Part shown: positions 15,801 to 23,553 of the stretch, piece by piece
How the letters are laid out: each line of letters begins with the position of its first letter
Numbering within the stretch: the stretch's first letter is position 1
Assembly (NCBI GenBank): GCA_022683945.1
Contig: JAJHSH010000068.1
Coordinates: forward strand, 1-33,357
DNA: 33,357 nucleotides
Source: Candidatus Acetothermia bacterium
GTDB taxonomy: Bacteria; Bipolaricaulota; Bipolaricaulia; RBG-16-55-9; DRXL01
Reading direction: 5' to 3'
Program-made: the position numbers and the translations under genes
Notes under the pieces: generated by a model
Told to the model about the DNA's origin: nothing
What the model saw: only the letters and a program-made list of their open reading frames with translations
Databases searched by the model: none

Positions 15801-15829
15801 TTGACAGTCACTATAGGCCCGCTTATAAT
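15801..15829 (+). promoter_or_regulatory. Perfect consensus housekeeping promoter for clpC-radA-disA
   Basis: TTGACA (15801-15806), 17-nt spacer, TATAAT (15824-15829): every base matches the sigma-70/sigma-A consensus. The start of RNA should be near 15836. Confidence 0.85.
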
Positions 15830-15834
15830 CGAAG

Positions 15835-15860
15835 CGGGGGCCCCGGCGGCCCCCGGAGGT
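15835..15860 (+). promoter_or_regulatory. GC-rich leader hairpin abutting the clpC Shine-Dalgarno
   Basis: CGGGGGCC (15835-15842), loop CCGGC, GGCCCCCG (15848-15855): a perfect 8-bp all-GC stem at the very 5' end of the predicted mRNA. Its last G is the first base of GGAGGT (15855-15860). It could stabilise the mRNA or limit ribosome access. Confidence 0.6.
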
Positions 15861-15869
15861 AACACGATC

Positions 15870-18308
15870 ATGCACGAGATGTACAATCTCTTCTCGCGAG
15901 AATCTCAACAAGCCATCGGCATTGCTTACAAAGAAGCTGAAGCATGGGGCCACGACTACGTCGGCACAGAGCACTTACTGCTCGCTTTTACGAAGATGCG
16001 CAACAGCGAAGTCTGCCGACTCTTAGAAGCGAACGGGCTGAACTACCAGCGTCTGGCACGTGAGATTGAGCGCGAAGTCGGGCGCGGAGGCTCGCGCTTC
16101 ATCCCCAGCGAGCTGCAGCCTACTCCTCAGCTCAAGCGCATTATCACCCGCGCCTACGAAGAGATGCGCCGCTATAGTCACACGCTGATCTCATTAGAAG
16201 ACCTGCTCTTAGGGATTCTCGAGGAGGGCAACAGCATCGCCGCGCATGTTCTCCAGCGCGCCGATATAGATGCCGGGAAAGTGCGCCGCTATCTCTCGCC
16301 CCTGCAAGCCGGAGTAGGCGCGCGCCTGCGCCGCGAAGAGCGGAGCAAATTCAAGAATTTTGAGTACGGGCGCAACTTGGTAGAAGAGGCACGCGCCGGA
16401 CGCCTAGACCCGGTCATCGGACGCGAAGAAGAGATCAATCGCATTATTCAGACGCTCTCGCGACGCAAGAAGAACAACCCGGTGGTCGTCGGCGAATCCG
16501 GCGTGGGCAAGACGGCTATTATCGAAGGCTTAGCGCAGCGCATCGCTACGGGAAGTATCCCCGCGCCGCTCTTGGGCCGAGAGATCATTGAGCTCGATAT
16601 GGCCGCCATTGTAGCCGGCACCAAATATCGCGGTGAATTTGAACAGCGACTCAAGAGCTTAGTGAACGCCGTCGTCGAAGCGGGCAATGTCGTGCTCTTT
16701 ATTGACGAACTGCACACGGTCGTCGGCGCGGGCGGTGCCGAGGGCGCTATCGACGCTTCGGCGATTCTTAAGCCCCCACTCGCTTCGGGTCTGATTCAGT
16801 GCATCGGAACAGCGACGCTCGACGACTACCGCAAGTATATCGAAAGAGACCCGGCGCTGGAGCGACGCTTTAAAAAGATCTTAGTCGAAGAGCCGCAGAT
16901 CCAAGCGACCGTCAAGATTCTCAAAGGGCTCTGCCCACGTTACGAAGCTCACCATCGCGTCAAGATCAGCGACGAGGCGCTCTGGGCTGCCGTAAAACTC
17001 TCCGACCGCTATATTACAGATCACTTCTTGCCCGATAAAGCGATAGACTTAATAGACGAAACGGCCGCGAAGAAGCGCCTGGAGACCAGTTCGTTCTCAC
17101 CGGAGATCCGCGAGCTGGAAGACCAGCTACGCACGCTCGCTGAGCAGAAGAACGCTGCCGTTACAGAACAGAACTACGAGCAAGCTGCCGGACTGCGCGA
17201 CCGCGAACGTGCGCTGCAAGAGAGACTCCGTGAGCTGAAGATGCAATTTCACGAGTACGAAGCCGTGGTCAACGATGACGACATCGCCCGGATGATTTCG
17301 AGCTGGACGGGCGTGCCCGTCGGCCACATGAAGATGGAAGAGTCCAAGAGGGTCTTGATGATGGAGGACGAACTGCACAAGCGCTATATCAATCAAGAAG
17401 AGGCTGTAAAATCTGTTGCACGTGCGATCCGGCGCGCTTATGCTGGAGTGAAAGATCCCAAGCGACCTATCGGGAGCTTTCTCTTCTTGGGGCCGACGGG
17501 GGTGGGCAAGACGGAATTGGCCAAAGCGATTGCAGAATTTCTCTTCGGTGACGAAGAGGCGCTCATTCGCATAGACATGTCCGAGTATATGGAGCGCTTC
17601 TCGGTTTCGCGCCTCATCGGTGCGCCGCCGGGATATGTAGGCTATGAAGAGGCCGGAGAGCTCACCGAAGCGGTGCGTCGCCGCCCCTATTCGGTGGTGC
17701 TCTTCGATGAGATCGAAAAAGCCCATCGCGATGTCTTTAATATCTTGCTCCAGATGATGGACGACGGCGCGCTCACGGATTCTCAGGGCCGACGTGTTGA
17801 TTTCAGAAACACCGTCTTGATAATGACCAGCAACATCGGCTCCAAGGCGATCACGGATCGCACTGCCTTGGGCTTTGGCACCGAGACCCAAGTCGACTCC
17901 AAAGAATCTTATAACGAGATGCGCAGCCGCGTGATGAGCGAAGTGAAGGACTTCTTCAGGCCCGAATTTCTCAATCGCCTCGACGATATTATCGTCTTTC
18001 ACCAACATACGAAAGAGAATATTTATCAGATCGCCGATCTCAAGTTCCGCGAGCTCTGTGGTCGTCTGCGCGAGCGCGAGATCGAGATCGAGATGAACGA
18101 GGCCGCCAAAGAGCTGCTCATCAAAGAGGGCTATGACCCCAAATACGGGGCCCGTCCGTTGGTGCGGACGCTGGAGAGATTGGTGGAAAACCCCATCTCC
18201 GACAAGATTTTAGAAGGCGAATTTGTGAAAGGCGACCGGATTATTATAGACGCCAAGGACGGGCAGATCACGCTCTCCAAGGCCGAGAAGCTCGTCGCGA
18301 CGCCGTGA
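15870..18308 (+). CDS. clpC: AAA+ chaperone/unfoldase ClpC
   Basis: Hsp100 unfoldase that feeds substrates to ClpP. From ATG 15870 (MHEMYNLFSRE) the protein is 812 aa, like B. subtilis ClpC. Order: ClpN repeats (about 5-145), AAA module 1 with GESGVGKTA (about 208-216), middle UVR motif (EQNYEQAAGLRDRERAL), AAA module 2 with GPTGVGKTE and the C-terminal D2-small domain with YDPKYGARPLVRTLE. GGAGGT lies 9 nt before this ATG; the longer frame begins at TTG inside the -35 box and is rejected. The order clpC-radA-disA matches B. subtilis, but ctsR, mcsA and mcsB are missing upstream and no CtsR or CIRCE operator is seen. Confidence 0.95.
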   Translation: MHEMYNLFSRESQQAIGIAYKEAEAWGHDYVGTEHLLLAFTKMRNSEVCRLLEANGLNYQRLAREIEREVGRGGSRFIPSELQPTPQLKRIITRAYEEMRRYSHTLISLEDLLLGILEEGNSIAAHVLQRADIDAGKVRRYLSPLQAGVGARLRREERSKFKNFEYGRNLVEEARAGRLDPVIGREEEINRIIQTLSRRKKNNPVVVGESGVGKTAIIEGLAQRIATGSIPAPLLGREIIELDMAAIVAGTKYRGEFEQRLKSLVNAVVEAGNVVLFIDELHTVVGAGGAEGAIDASAILKPPLASGLIQCIGTATLDDYRKYIERDPALERRFKKILVEEPQIQATVKILKGLCPRYEAHHRVKISDEALWAAVKLSDRYITDHFLPDKAIDLIDETAAKKRLETSSFSPEIRELEDQLRTLAEQKNAAVTEQNYEQAAGLRDRERALQERLRELKMQFHEYEAVVNDDDIARMISSWTGVPVGHMKMEESKRVLMMEDELHKRYINQEEAVKSVARAIRRAYAGVKDPKRPIGSFLFLGPTGVGKTELAKAIAEFLFGDEEALIRIDMSEYMERFSVSRLIGAPPGYVGYEEAGELTEAVRRRPYSVVLFDEIEKAHRDVFNILLQMMDDGALTDSQGRRVDFRNTVLIMTSNIGSKAITDRTALGFGTETQVDSKESYNEMRSRVMSEVKDFFRPEFLNRLDDIIVFHQHTKENIYQIADLKFRELCGRLREREIEIEMNEAAKELLIKEGYDPKYGARPLVRTLERLVENPISDKILEGEFVKGDRIIIDAKDGQITLSKAEKLVATP

Positions 18309-18311
18309 GCT

Positions 18312-19631
18312 ATGTTTCGCTGCCGAGACTGCGGTTATCGTTCGCTCAAATGGCTGGGACGTTGCCCGCAGTGCGGCCAGTGGGAGACCCTCGTCGAAGC
18401 TTCCGAAACGCCAGGACCTAGACCGACAGCGACCCCGCAAGCGCTCGCCGATATTCCCGTCGGCGACGCGCAGCGGTGCGCTACTGGGATCGCCGAGTTC
18501 GATCGGGTGCTCGGCGGGGGCTTAGTCTCCGGCTCGGTGCTCTTGGTCGGGGGCGAGCCGGGCATCGGCAAATCTACGCTGCTCTTCCAGGTCGCTGCTC
18601 AGCTGGCGCGTTCGAGCGCGGCTCCCGTTCTCTATGTCTCCGGGGAAGAAGCTCCCGGACAGATCAAGCTCCGAGCCGATCGTCTGAGATTGGACTTCCC
18701 ATCGCCGTTGTTGATCTTGCACGAGCAGAATCTAACAGCGATCTGTGAGCAAATCGTGCAGACCAAAGCCTCTTCGGTGATTGTAGATTCGATTCAGACG
18801 GTCTTCCCGGAGGGCATGGGTGAGGGAATGGGGACGCCTCATCAAGTCGGCCAAGCGGCGTTTGAGTTCAATCAGATCGCTAAAGCCCAGAAGATCCCGA
18901 TCTTTCTCATCGGGCATATCACTAAGTCCGGCGACTTCGCCGGCCCGAAGGCCATCGAGCACTTAGTGGACGTGGCGCTCTACTTAGAAGGCGGGCGCGA
19001 GAGCGATGTGAGAATCTTAAGAGCCGTCAAGAATCGTTACGGCTCAACCGAAGAGATCGGGGTCTTCCAGATGCGCGAGGAGGGCTTGATCGAGATAGTC
19101 AACCCGTCGCAGTTCTTTATCGAGCGCCACGAGACGGTCCCGCCCGGCTCGGTGATCGTTCCCAGCCTAGAAGGGACGCGCCCTATTTTGATTGAGATCC
19201 AAGCGCTCGTCGCGCCGACCAATTCCAATTATCCCCAACGTCGCGCTATGGGCGTTGACTACAATCGCGTGGCGCTGCTGTTGGCCGTCATAGAAAAGCA
19301 CTTGGGGGCGCAAATCAGCAGCGAAGACGTCTATGTGAACGTCGCCGGGGGGCTGAGCGTGCGCGAGACGGCGACCGATTTGGGAATAGCTATCGCGATG
19401 GTCTCCAGTTTTAAGAATCGCGCGATGGACGGGCGCACGGTTATCGTGGGCGAAGTGGGCCTGTCCGGGGAAGTCCGTCGGGTGAAGAGATTGAAAGAGC
19501 GCTTGACGGAAGCAGCTAAGCTCGGCTATGATCGCGCCGTCATCCCCAGAGGCGAGAAGCTCAGCGACGTTAAACTAGAGATAGTGACTGTGCAGAATCT
19601 GCGCGAAGCGATGGAGGCGCTTGCTCTCTGA
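18312..19631 (+). CDS. radA: DNA repair protein RadA
   Basis: RecA-like branch-migration helicase that processes recombination intermediates. 439 aa. Four-cysteine zinc finger (C4, C7, C18, C21: CxxC-x10-CxxC), Walker A GEPGIGKST (81-89), the RadA-specific KNRYG motif (240-244) and a C-terminal Lon-protease-like domain (about 275-435, with VNVAGGLSVRETATDLGIA). All features are intact. It starts 3 nt after clpC, and its stop overlaps the disA start (TGATG), so the three genes form one operon. Confidence 0.95.
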   Translation: MFRCRDCGYRSLKWLGRCPQCGQWETLVEASETPGPRPTATPQALADIPVGDAQRCATGIAEFDRVLGGGLVSGSVLLVGGEPGIGKSTLLFQVAAQLARSSAAPVLYVSGEEAPGQIKLRADRLRLDFPSPLLILHEQNLTAICEQIVQTKASSVIVDSIQTVFPEGMGEGMGTPHQVGQAAFEFNQIAKAQKIPIFLIGHITKSGDFAGPKAIEHLVDVALYLEGGRESDVRILRAVKNRYGSTEEIGVFQMREEGLIEIVNPSQFFIERHETVPPGSVIVPSLEGTRPILIEIQALVAPTNSNYPQRRAMGVDYNRVALLLAVIEKHLGAQISSEDVYVNVAGGLSVRETATDLGIAIAMVSSFKNRAMDGRTVIVGEVGLSGEVRRVKRLKERLTEAAKLGYDRAVIPRGEKLSDVKLEIVTVQNLREAMEALAL

Positions 19632-20692
19632 TGCCCAAAGCCATCTACGACGAAGAATTTCTCCAAGTTCTGGCGAAGATCGCGCCGGGGACGCTCTTGC
19701 GCGACGCCATTAATTCTATCGTGCAGATGCGCAACGGCGGCCTCATCGTGCTGGCCGATACAGAGAAAGCGCAAGAAGTAGTACAGGCGGGCTTCTGGCT
19801 CGATGCGGATTTCACGCCCCAGCGCGTCGTCGAGCTCTCGAAGATGGACCGCGCCATTGTCTTAAGCGAAGATCTAAAAAAAATCTCTTACGCCAATGCC
19901 TATCTCGTCCCCGATCCTCGCATCCCCTCCGACGAGACGGGGACGCGCCATCTCACGGCCGAGAAAGTCGCCAAGCAACTCAACGTCGCGGTGATCGCCA
20001 TTTCGGCTGAACGCTTCGGGCGCGTGACCGTCTATTATGGCCCCATAAGATACGTGCTGCAAGATAGCGCCGCTTTGAGCGCGCGGGTCAACCAGGCGCT
20101 GAGAATCTTGGAGCAGTATCGCGTCACTTATAACGAGCTCTCGCTGGAGCTGACGGCGTTGGAGCTAGAAGGGCGCGTGCTGCCCTATCACGTGGCCAAT
20201 ATCTTGCAGAATATCGTCCAGATGATAGACACCGAAGAGCAGATTCGGCTCTGGTTCATTGAGTTGGGCGAAGAGCGCGACCTCATGCAGCTCTTGTTGG
20301 AGTGGCTGATGCTGGACGTGCGCGAGCAAGCCGAACTGCTGGTGCGCGATTTCCAAGAAAACCGCAAAAGCCCTCAGACGATCTTGGATGAGATCCGTCG
20401 CCTGCCCCCCGATGAACTGCTCTCGACGGAGAAGATCATGGAGGTGCTGGGCTATGCAGGTGGGGAAGAGATTTTGGATCAGTTCTTGTCCACGCGGGGG
20501 TATCGCGTGCTCAGCCAGATCCCGCGTCTGCCTCCGACCGTTATTGACGATCTTGTCGGTGAATTTGGCTCTCTCCGCGCGATTTTGAGAGCGACCGAAA
20601 AAGACCTGATGGAAGTGAAGGGGATTGCTGAAGTACGCGCGCGCGCGATTCGCGTGGGGTTGCGCAGGTTGAAGAATAGTTTTGTGCGGTGA
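19631..20692 (+). CDS. disA: DNA integrity scanning protein DisA with altered cyclase motifs
   Basis: 353 aa; DisA scans DNA and normally makes c-di-AMP. The N-terminal DAC domain (about 10-145) aligns throughout (GTLLRDAINSI, FTPQRVVELSKMD, LVPDPRIPSDETGTRH). The linker helices and C-terminal helix-hairpin-helix DNA-binding domain (KDLMEVKGIAEVRARAIRVGL) are also present. However, the two catalytic signatures are changed: DGA is D73-R74-A75 and RHR is R106-H107-L108. In studied DisA proteins these motifs hold ATP, and mutations in them abolish synthesis, so activity may be lost or altered. The gene keeps its conserved place after radA. Confidence 0.92.
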   Translation: MPKAIYDEEFLQVLAKIAPGTLLRDAINSIVQMRNGGLIVLADTEKAQEVVQAGFWLDADFTPQRVVELSKMDRAIVLSEDLKKISYANAYLVPDPRIPSDETGTRHLTAEKVAKQLNVAVIAISAERFGRVTVYYGPIRYVLQDSAALSARVNQALRILEQYRVTYNELSLELTALELEGRVLPYHVANILQNIVQMIDTEEQIRLWFIELGEERDLMQLLLEWLMLDVREQAELLVRDFQENRKSPQTILDEIRRLPPDELLSTEKIMEVLGYAGGEEILDQFLSTRGYRVLSQIPRLPPTVIDDLVGEFGSLRAILRATEKDLMEVKGIAEVRARAIRVGLRRLKNSFVR

Positions 20693-20718
20693 AGGTCGTG
20701 TAGAGATAAGCCAAGATC

Positions 20719-21537
20719 ATGACCGAGTTAGAGAAATTGCAGCAAGCGACAGAGTCTGTGCGCGAGCGTCTCTCGCTCTCGCCAAAGATCGCTCTCGTTT
20801 TGGGATCGGGAATGTCGGAGGTGCTACAAGAACTAGAGGGAGTTCAGCGTTTGGCGTGGGAGCAGATCCCGCACTTTCCCCGCGCGACGGTGATGGGGCA
20901 TGCGGGAGAGTGGGTCTGGGGAAGAATAGAACAAGAACCGGTGCTCATCTCGCGCGGGCGCGTGCACTATTACGAAGGCTATTCGATGGCTCAGATCGCC
21001 TTTCCCATTAGACTGATGAAGCTTCTGGGGATTGAAAGACTGATACTCACTAACGCTGCGGGGGGGATAAACACAGACTATAGAGTGGGCGACTTCGTGC
21101 TGATTCGGGATCACATCAATACGATCCCCGATAACCCCTTGCGCGGGGAGAATATTTCGGAGCTTGGGTCAAGATTCCCCAATCTCTTGGATGCGTACAG
21201 TGCTCGATGGCGCGCGCAGACGAAAGCAGTTGCCCAAGAGCTGGGCCTGGAGCTGCGCGAGGGGGTTTATATTGCGACTCCCGGCCCGATCTACGAGACT
21301 CCCGCAGAGATCGAAGCTTACAGAAGATGGGGTGCAGATTTGGTGGGGATGAGCACCGTGCCTGAGGTGATCGCGGCGCGCCATTGCGGGCTAGAAGTCT
21401 TGGCGATCTCGCTGGTGACCAATCTCGCGGCGGGGCTGGGAAGCGATACGCTGACCCACGAAGAGGTGCTGGAGACTACTAAGAGACGCGAGAGAGATTT
21501 GGCAAGACTGTTGCAGGCAGTTGTGAGAGGGCTGTGA
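20719..21537 (+). CDS. punA: Purine nucleoside phosphorylase, trimeric type
   Basis: Phosphorolysis of inosine/guanosine to base plus ribose-1-phosphate in purine salvage. 272 aa. Motifs: LVLGSGMSEV (phosphate loop), GRVHYYEGYSM, LTNAAGGIN, ATPGPIYETPAEIEAYR, VGMSTVPEVIAARH and the purine-binding Asn in SLVTNLAAG, all of the low-molecular-mass trimeric class. ATG 20719 lies 26 nt after disA and the Shine-Dalgarno is weak (GAGAT). It is probably the last gene of the clpC operon. No intrinsic terminator follows; the next 336 bases hold a structured RNA candidate. Confidence 0.92.
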   Translation: MTELEKLQQATESVRERLSLSPKIALVLGSGMSEVLQELEGVQRLAWEQIPHFPRATVMGHAGEWVWGRIEQEPVLISRGRVHYYEGYSMAQIAFPIRLMKLLGIERLILTNAAGGINTDYRVGDFVLIRDHINTIPDNPLRGENISELGSRFPNLLDAYSARWRAQTKAVAQELGLELREGVYIATPGPIYETPAEIEAYRRWGADLVGMSTVPEVIAARHCGLEVLAISLVTNLAAGLGSDTLTHEEVLETTKRRERDLARLLQAVVRGL

Positions 21538-21546
21538 AAAGAGGAG

Positions 21547-21735
21547 GAGAGCTTGACCCATGCGGACTCGAACCGCGTTCCTTAGCGGCTGGGGAAAAAT
21601 CCTGCTAGGGGGAGCAGGCAAAACCCTGGCCGCCGGCAGAAAACTCTGCACTCGGCTGCATCCATGCGCGGGCCAAGCTCTCGGCTCAAGGAGGTGATGA
21701 GCTCTCGAAACTCATGGGTTCCTTAAACCCTTGCG
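21547..21735 (-). ncRNA. Unidentified structured RNA candidate
   Basis: The ends pair in a 13-bp stem (21547-21559 with 21670-21682) whose one mismatch becomes a G-U pair if the minus strand is transcribed. Inside are three hairpins: 21562-21576 (stem GCGG/CCGC with a tRNA-like T-loop TTCGAGT on the minus strand), 21585-21633 (nested, inner stem CCTGCT/AGCAGG) and 21636-21649. Upstream on the minus strand come further hairpins, and TATAAT at 21741-21746 would start RNA near 21734. One loop (21684-21702) displays TCACCTCCT, the 16S rRNA 3'-tail sequence. I do not recognise tmRNA, SRP RNA, 6S RNA, RNase P or a known riboswitch. The remaining bases 21747-21873 hold only the moaD promoter region. 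Confidence 0.5.
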
Positions 21736-21740
21736 CTTGT

Positions 21741-21746
21741 ATTATA
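21741..21746 (-). promoter_or_regulatory. -10 box for the RNA candidate
   Basis: Exact TATAAT on the minus strand; a weak GTCAGA sits at 17-nt spacing upstream (21764-21769). Confidence 0.4.
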
Positions 21747-21859
21747 ACGCCCATTTTCGACATTCTGACACTCTCGATCTGAAAATCGCTATAATCGCCT
21801 TCAGATGCGACATAATCACTCTTGACCCGCCCTCTCCAGCCGGAGCGCTCCAAAGTCGG

Positions 21860-21865
21860 TATAAT
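21860..21865 (+). promoter_or_regulatory. -10 box for moaD, leaderless start
   Basis: Exact TATAAT only 8 nt before ATG 21874; predicted start of RNA is at or next to the ATG. No good -35 hexamer and no Shine-Dalgarno are seen. Confidence 0.5.
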
Positions 21866-21873
21866 AAATCTCT

Positions 21874-22116
21874 ATGCGTCTCCAAGTGAAGCTCTTCAGT
21901 CTCTTGCGCGAGATCTGCAACCAGAATGAGCTCTATCTGGACTTCGAGGGAGAGACCGCCGGTGAACTGTGGGCTCAGCTAGAAGAACAGTATCCGGCGC
22001 TCAGGCCCCTGCGCGCCTCTCGCGCTATCGCGGTCAACCGTCAACACGCCCAAGAAGAGCAATTATTAAAAGAGGGCGACGAAGTGGCGTTCTTTCCCCC
22101 CGTGAGCGGGGGCTAG
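21874..22116 (+). CDS. moaD: Molybdopterin synthase small subunit MoaD
   Basis: 80-aa ubiquitin-like sulfur carrier. VKLFSLLREICN at the start and EGDEVAFFPPVSGG at the end are the MoaD signatures; the terminal Gly-Gly is where thiocarboxylate forms. It works with MoaE, encoded 5 nt downstream, to put the dithiolene sulfurs into molybdopterin. Other moa genes are not in this window. Confidence 0.93.
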   Translation: MRLQVKLFSLLREICNQNELYLDFEGETAGELWAQLEEQYPALRPLRASRAIAVNRQHAQEEQLLKEGDEVAFFPPVSGG

Positions 22117-22121
22117 ATCGA

Positions 22122-22514
22122 ATGTATATTGAGATCACCGCGCGGCCGATTTCGCTGGAGGAGGCGCTGGTCCGTCTTGATCTCACAGGGCGCGGCGGCC
22201 TCGTCACCTTCTCCGGCATTGCCCGCCCCACCGATGCCCAAGGGCAGAAGCTATCCCATCTCGAATATGAAGCGTACACCGAGATGGCTCATTCAGAGAT
22301 CGAAAAGATCGGTCGCGAGATCGAGCACCGCTGGGGGGTCACGCAGATCGCGATTTTGCACCGGGTTGGGCGAGTGGAGATCGGAGAGCCCAGCGTGATT
22401 ATCGCTGTGGCCGCTGAGCATCGGGCAGAAGCTTTTGCCGCCTGTCGCTATGCAATAGATACGCTCAAAAAGACCGTGCCGATCTGGAAAAGAGAGCGCT
22501 ATTCTCACTGCTGA
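22122..22514 (+). CDS. moaE: Molybdopterin synthase large subunit MoaE
   Basis: 130 aa. ATG 22122 (MYIEITARPIS) is chosen because the longer frame runs through moaD. Conserved segments: GLVTFSGIAR, LEYEAYTEMA, ILHRVGRVEIGEPSVIIAV, AEHRAEAFAACRYAID and the C-terminal LKKTVPIWKRE with the active-site lysines. Forms the heterotetramer with MoaD that converts precursor Z to molybdopterin. Start and stop spacing indicate a two-gene operon. Confidence 0.93.
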   Translation: MYIEITARPISLEEALVRLDLTGRGGLVTFSGIARPTDAQGQKLSHLEYEAYTEMAHSEIEKIGREIEHRWGVTQIAILHRVGRVEIGEPSVIIAVAAEHRAEAFAACRYAIDTLKKTVPIWKRERYSHC

Positions 22515-22530
22515 AAAATATTGCTATAAT
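22502..22530 (+). promoter_or_regulatory. Promoter for the IscA-like gene
   Basis: TTCTCA (22502-22507), 17-nt spacer, TATAAT (22525-22530), overlapping the 3' end of moaE. AAGGAG at 22550-22555 precedes the next ATG. Confidence 0.5.
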
Positions 22531-22565
22531 AATAAAACTATTTAACACCAAGGAGTGGTTTAGAT

Positions 22566-22937
22566 ATGTTCACGGTCACGGAAAAAGCGGCACAGGCGCT
22601 CTCGCAGTTTCTGCAGAACGAGGGCAAGGGCGATCACGGCCTGCGGGTTGTCGCCCAGGCGGGCGGCTGTTGCGGCCCGGCCTATGGGCTCTTTTTAGAG
22701 AAAGAGAGGGCCCCCGGCGATCTCGTCGTCGAGGCGGGTTCCGTCAAGATCTATGTGGACCAGATGAGCAGCACGCTGCTCTCGGAGGCCAAACTCGACT
22801 TCACTGACGGTCCGGAGCCCGCGTTCTATATTGACAATCCCAACAGCCCGCAAGGCGGCTCCTGCGGCTGCGGCAGTTCCGAGGGCAAGGACAGCAGCAG
22901 TAATAGTAACGGCTGTGGTTGCGGCTGTGGGCATTAG
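22566..22937 (+). CDS. HesB/IscA-like iron-sulfur carrier with cysteine-rich tail
   Basis: 123 aa. The core is an A-type Fe-S carrier: GGCCGPAYGLFLE (C35, C36), IYVDQMSSTLLSEAKLDF and C100-G-C102, the positions of the three canonical ligands. Unlike IscA/ErpA/SufA (about 107 aa) it continues with a Ser/Asn/Gly linker and ends GCGCGCGH (C117, C119, C121). The tail could bind an extra metal ion or cluster. Good Shine-Dalgarno (AAGGAG, 10-nt spacing) and own promoter. Placed after moaDE and before lemA; no isc/suf genes nearby. Confidence 0.85.
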   Translation: MFTVTEKAAQALSQFLQNEGKGDHGLRVVAQAGGCCGPAYGLFLEKERAPGDLVVEAGSVKIYVDQMSSTLLSEAKLDFTDGPEPAFYIDNPNSPQGGSCGCGSSEGKDSSSNSNGCGCGCGH

Positions 22938-22984
22938 AGTTAAGATATAAGAGACAAGAAAGAGAAGGGAGACTAGAGATAGAG

Positions 22985-23542
22985 ATGGCTCTGTGGATAA
23001 TTCTCGGTGTCGTTGCTCTTTTGATTCTCTTGCTCATCGGGCTTTATAACGGGCTGGTGACGGCACGCAACCGTGTAGATAACGCGTGGTCGCAAATAGA
23101 CGTGCAGCTCAAGCGCCGGCACGATCTCATCCCCAATCTGGTAGAAGTCTGCAAAGGCTATATGAAACACGAGCAGAACGTCTTGGAGAGCGTGACCACA
23201 GCGCGTCAACAAGCGGTCAATATCTCCGGCGGCTCCATCGCAGAACGCGCCCAAGTCGAGAATATTCTCACCGGCGCGCTGCGCCAGCTCTTCGCCGTCG
23301 CGGAGAACTATCCCGATCTGAAAGCCAATCAGAACATGCTCGCCCTACAAGAAGAGCTGACCGCGACAGAGAACAGAATTGCTTTCGCTCGCCAGCACTA
23401 TAACGACTCTGTGATGGGGTATAATACCCAGATTCAGCAGTTCCCGGCCAATCTCTTCGCCGGCAGCTTTGGCTTCCAGCCGAAGGTCTTCTTTGAATTG
23501 ACCGATCCCGCTCAGAGAGAGCCCGTCAAAGTGCAGTTCTAG
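22985..23542 (+). CDS. lemA: LemA family protein
   Basis: 185 aa. One N-terminal membrane helix (about 3-22), then an all-helical domain with the family signature NRVDNAWSQIDVQLKRRHDLIPNLVE, YPDLKANQNMLALQEEL and ENRIAFARQHYNDSVMGYN. ATG 22985 has GGGAG upstream. The biochemical role is unknown; LemA is often beside HtpX-type proteases or TPM-domain proteins. Here htpX lies 4.4 kb away across the accessory island, which suggests the island was inserted between them. Confidence 0.9.
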   Translation: MALWIILGVVALLILLLIGLYNGLVTARNRVDNAWSQIDVQLKRRHDLIPNLVEVCKGYMKHEQNVLESVTTARQQAVNISGGSIAERAQVENILTGALRQLFAVAENYPDLKANQNMLALQEELTATENRIAFARQHYNDSVMGYNTQIQQFPANLFAGSFGFQPKVFFELTDPAQREPVKVQF

Positions 23543-23553
23543 CCCCTTCTAGC

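Noticed and set aside
15801..15869. Upstream extension of clpC starting at 15801
   Set aside because: That TTG is the -35 hexamer of a perfect promoter; ATG 15870 has a proper Shine-Dalgarno and gives the normal length.
17127..18008. 293-residue open frame antisense to clpC
   Set aside because: Composition is that of a shadow of the clpC codons; no Shine-Dalgarno, no recognisable domain.
21547..21682. tmRNA, tRNA, or SRP RNA for the structured region
   Set aside because: It has a T-loop but no tmRNA 5' GGAUUCGAC element, no CCA, no anticodon arm, and none of the SRP domain IV GGAAG/AGCAG core.
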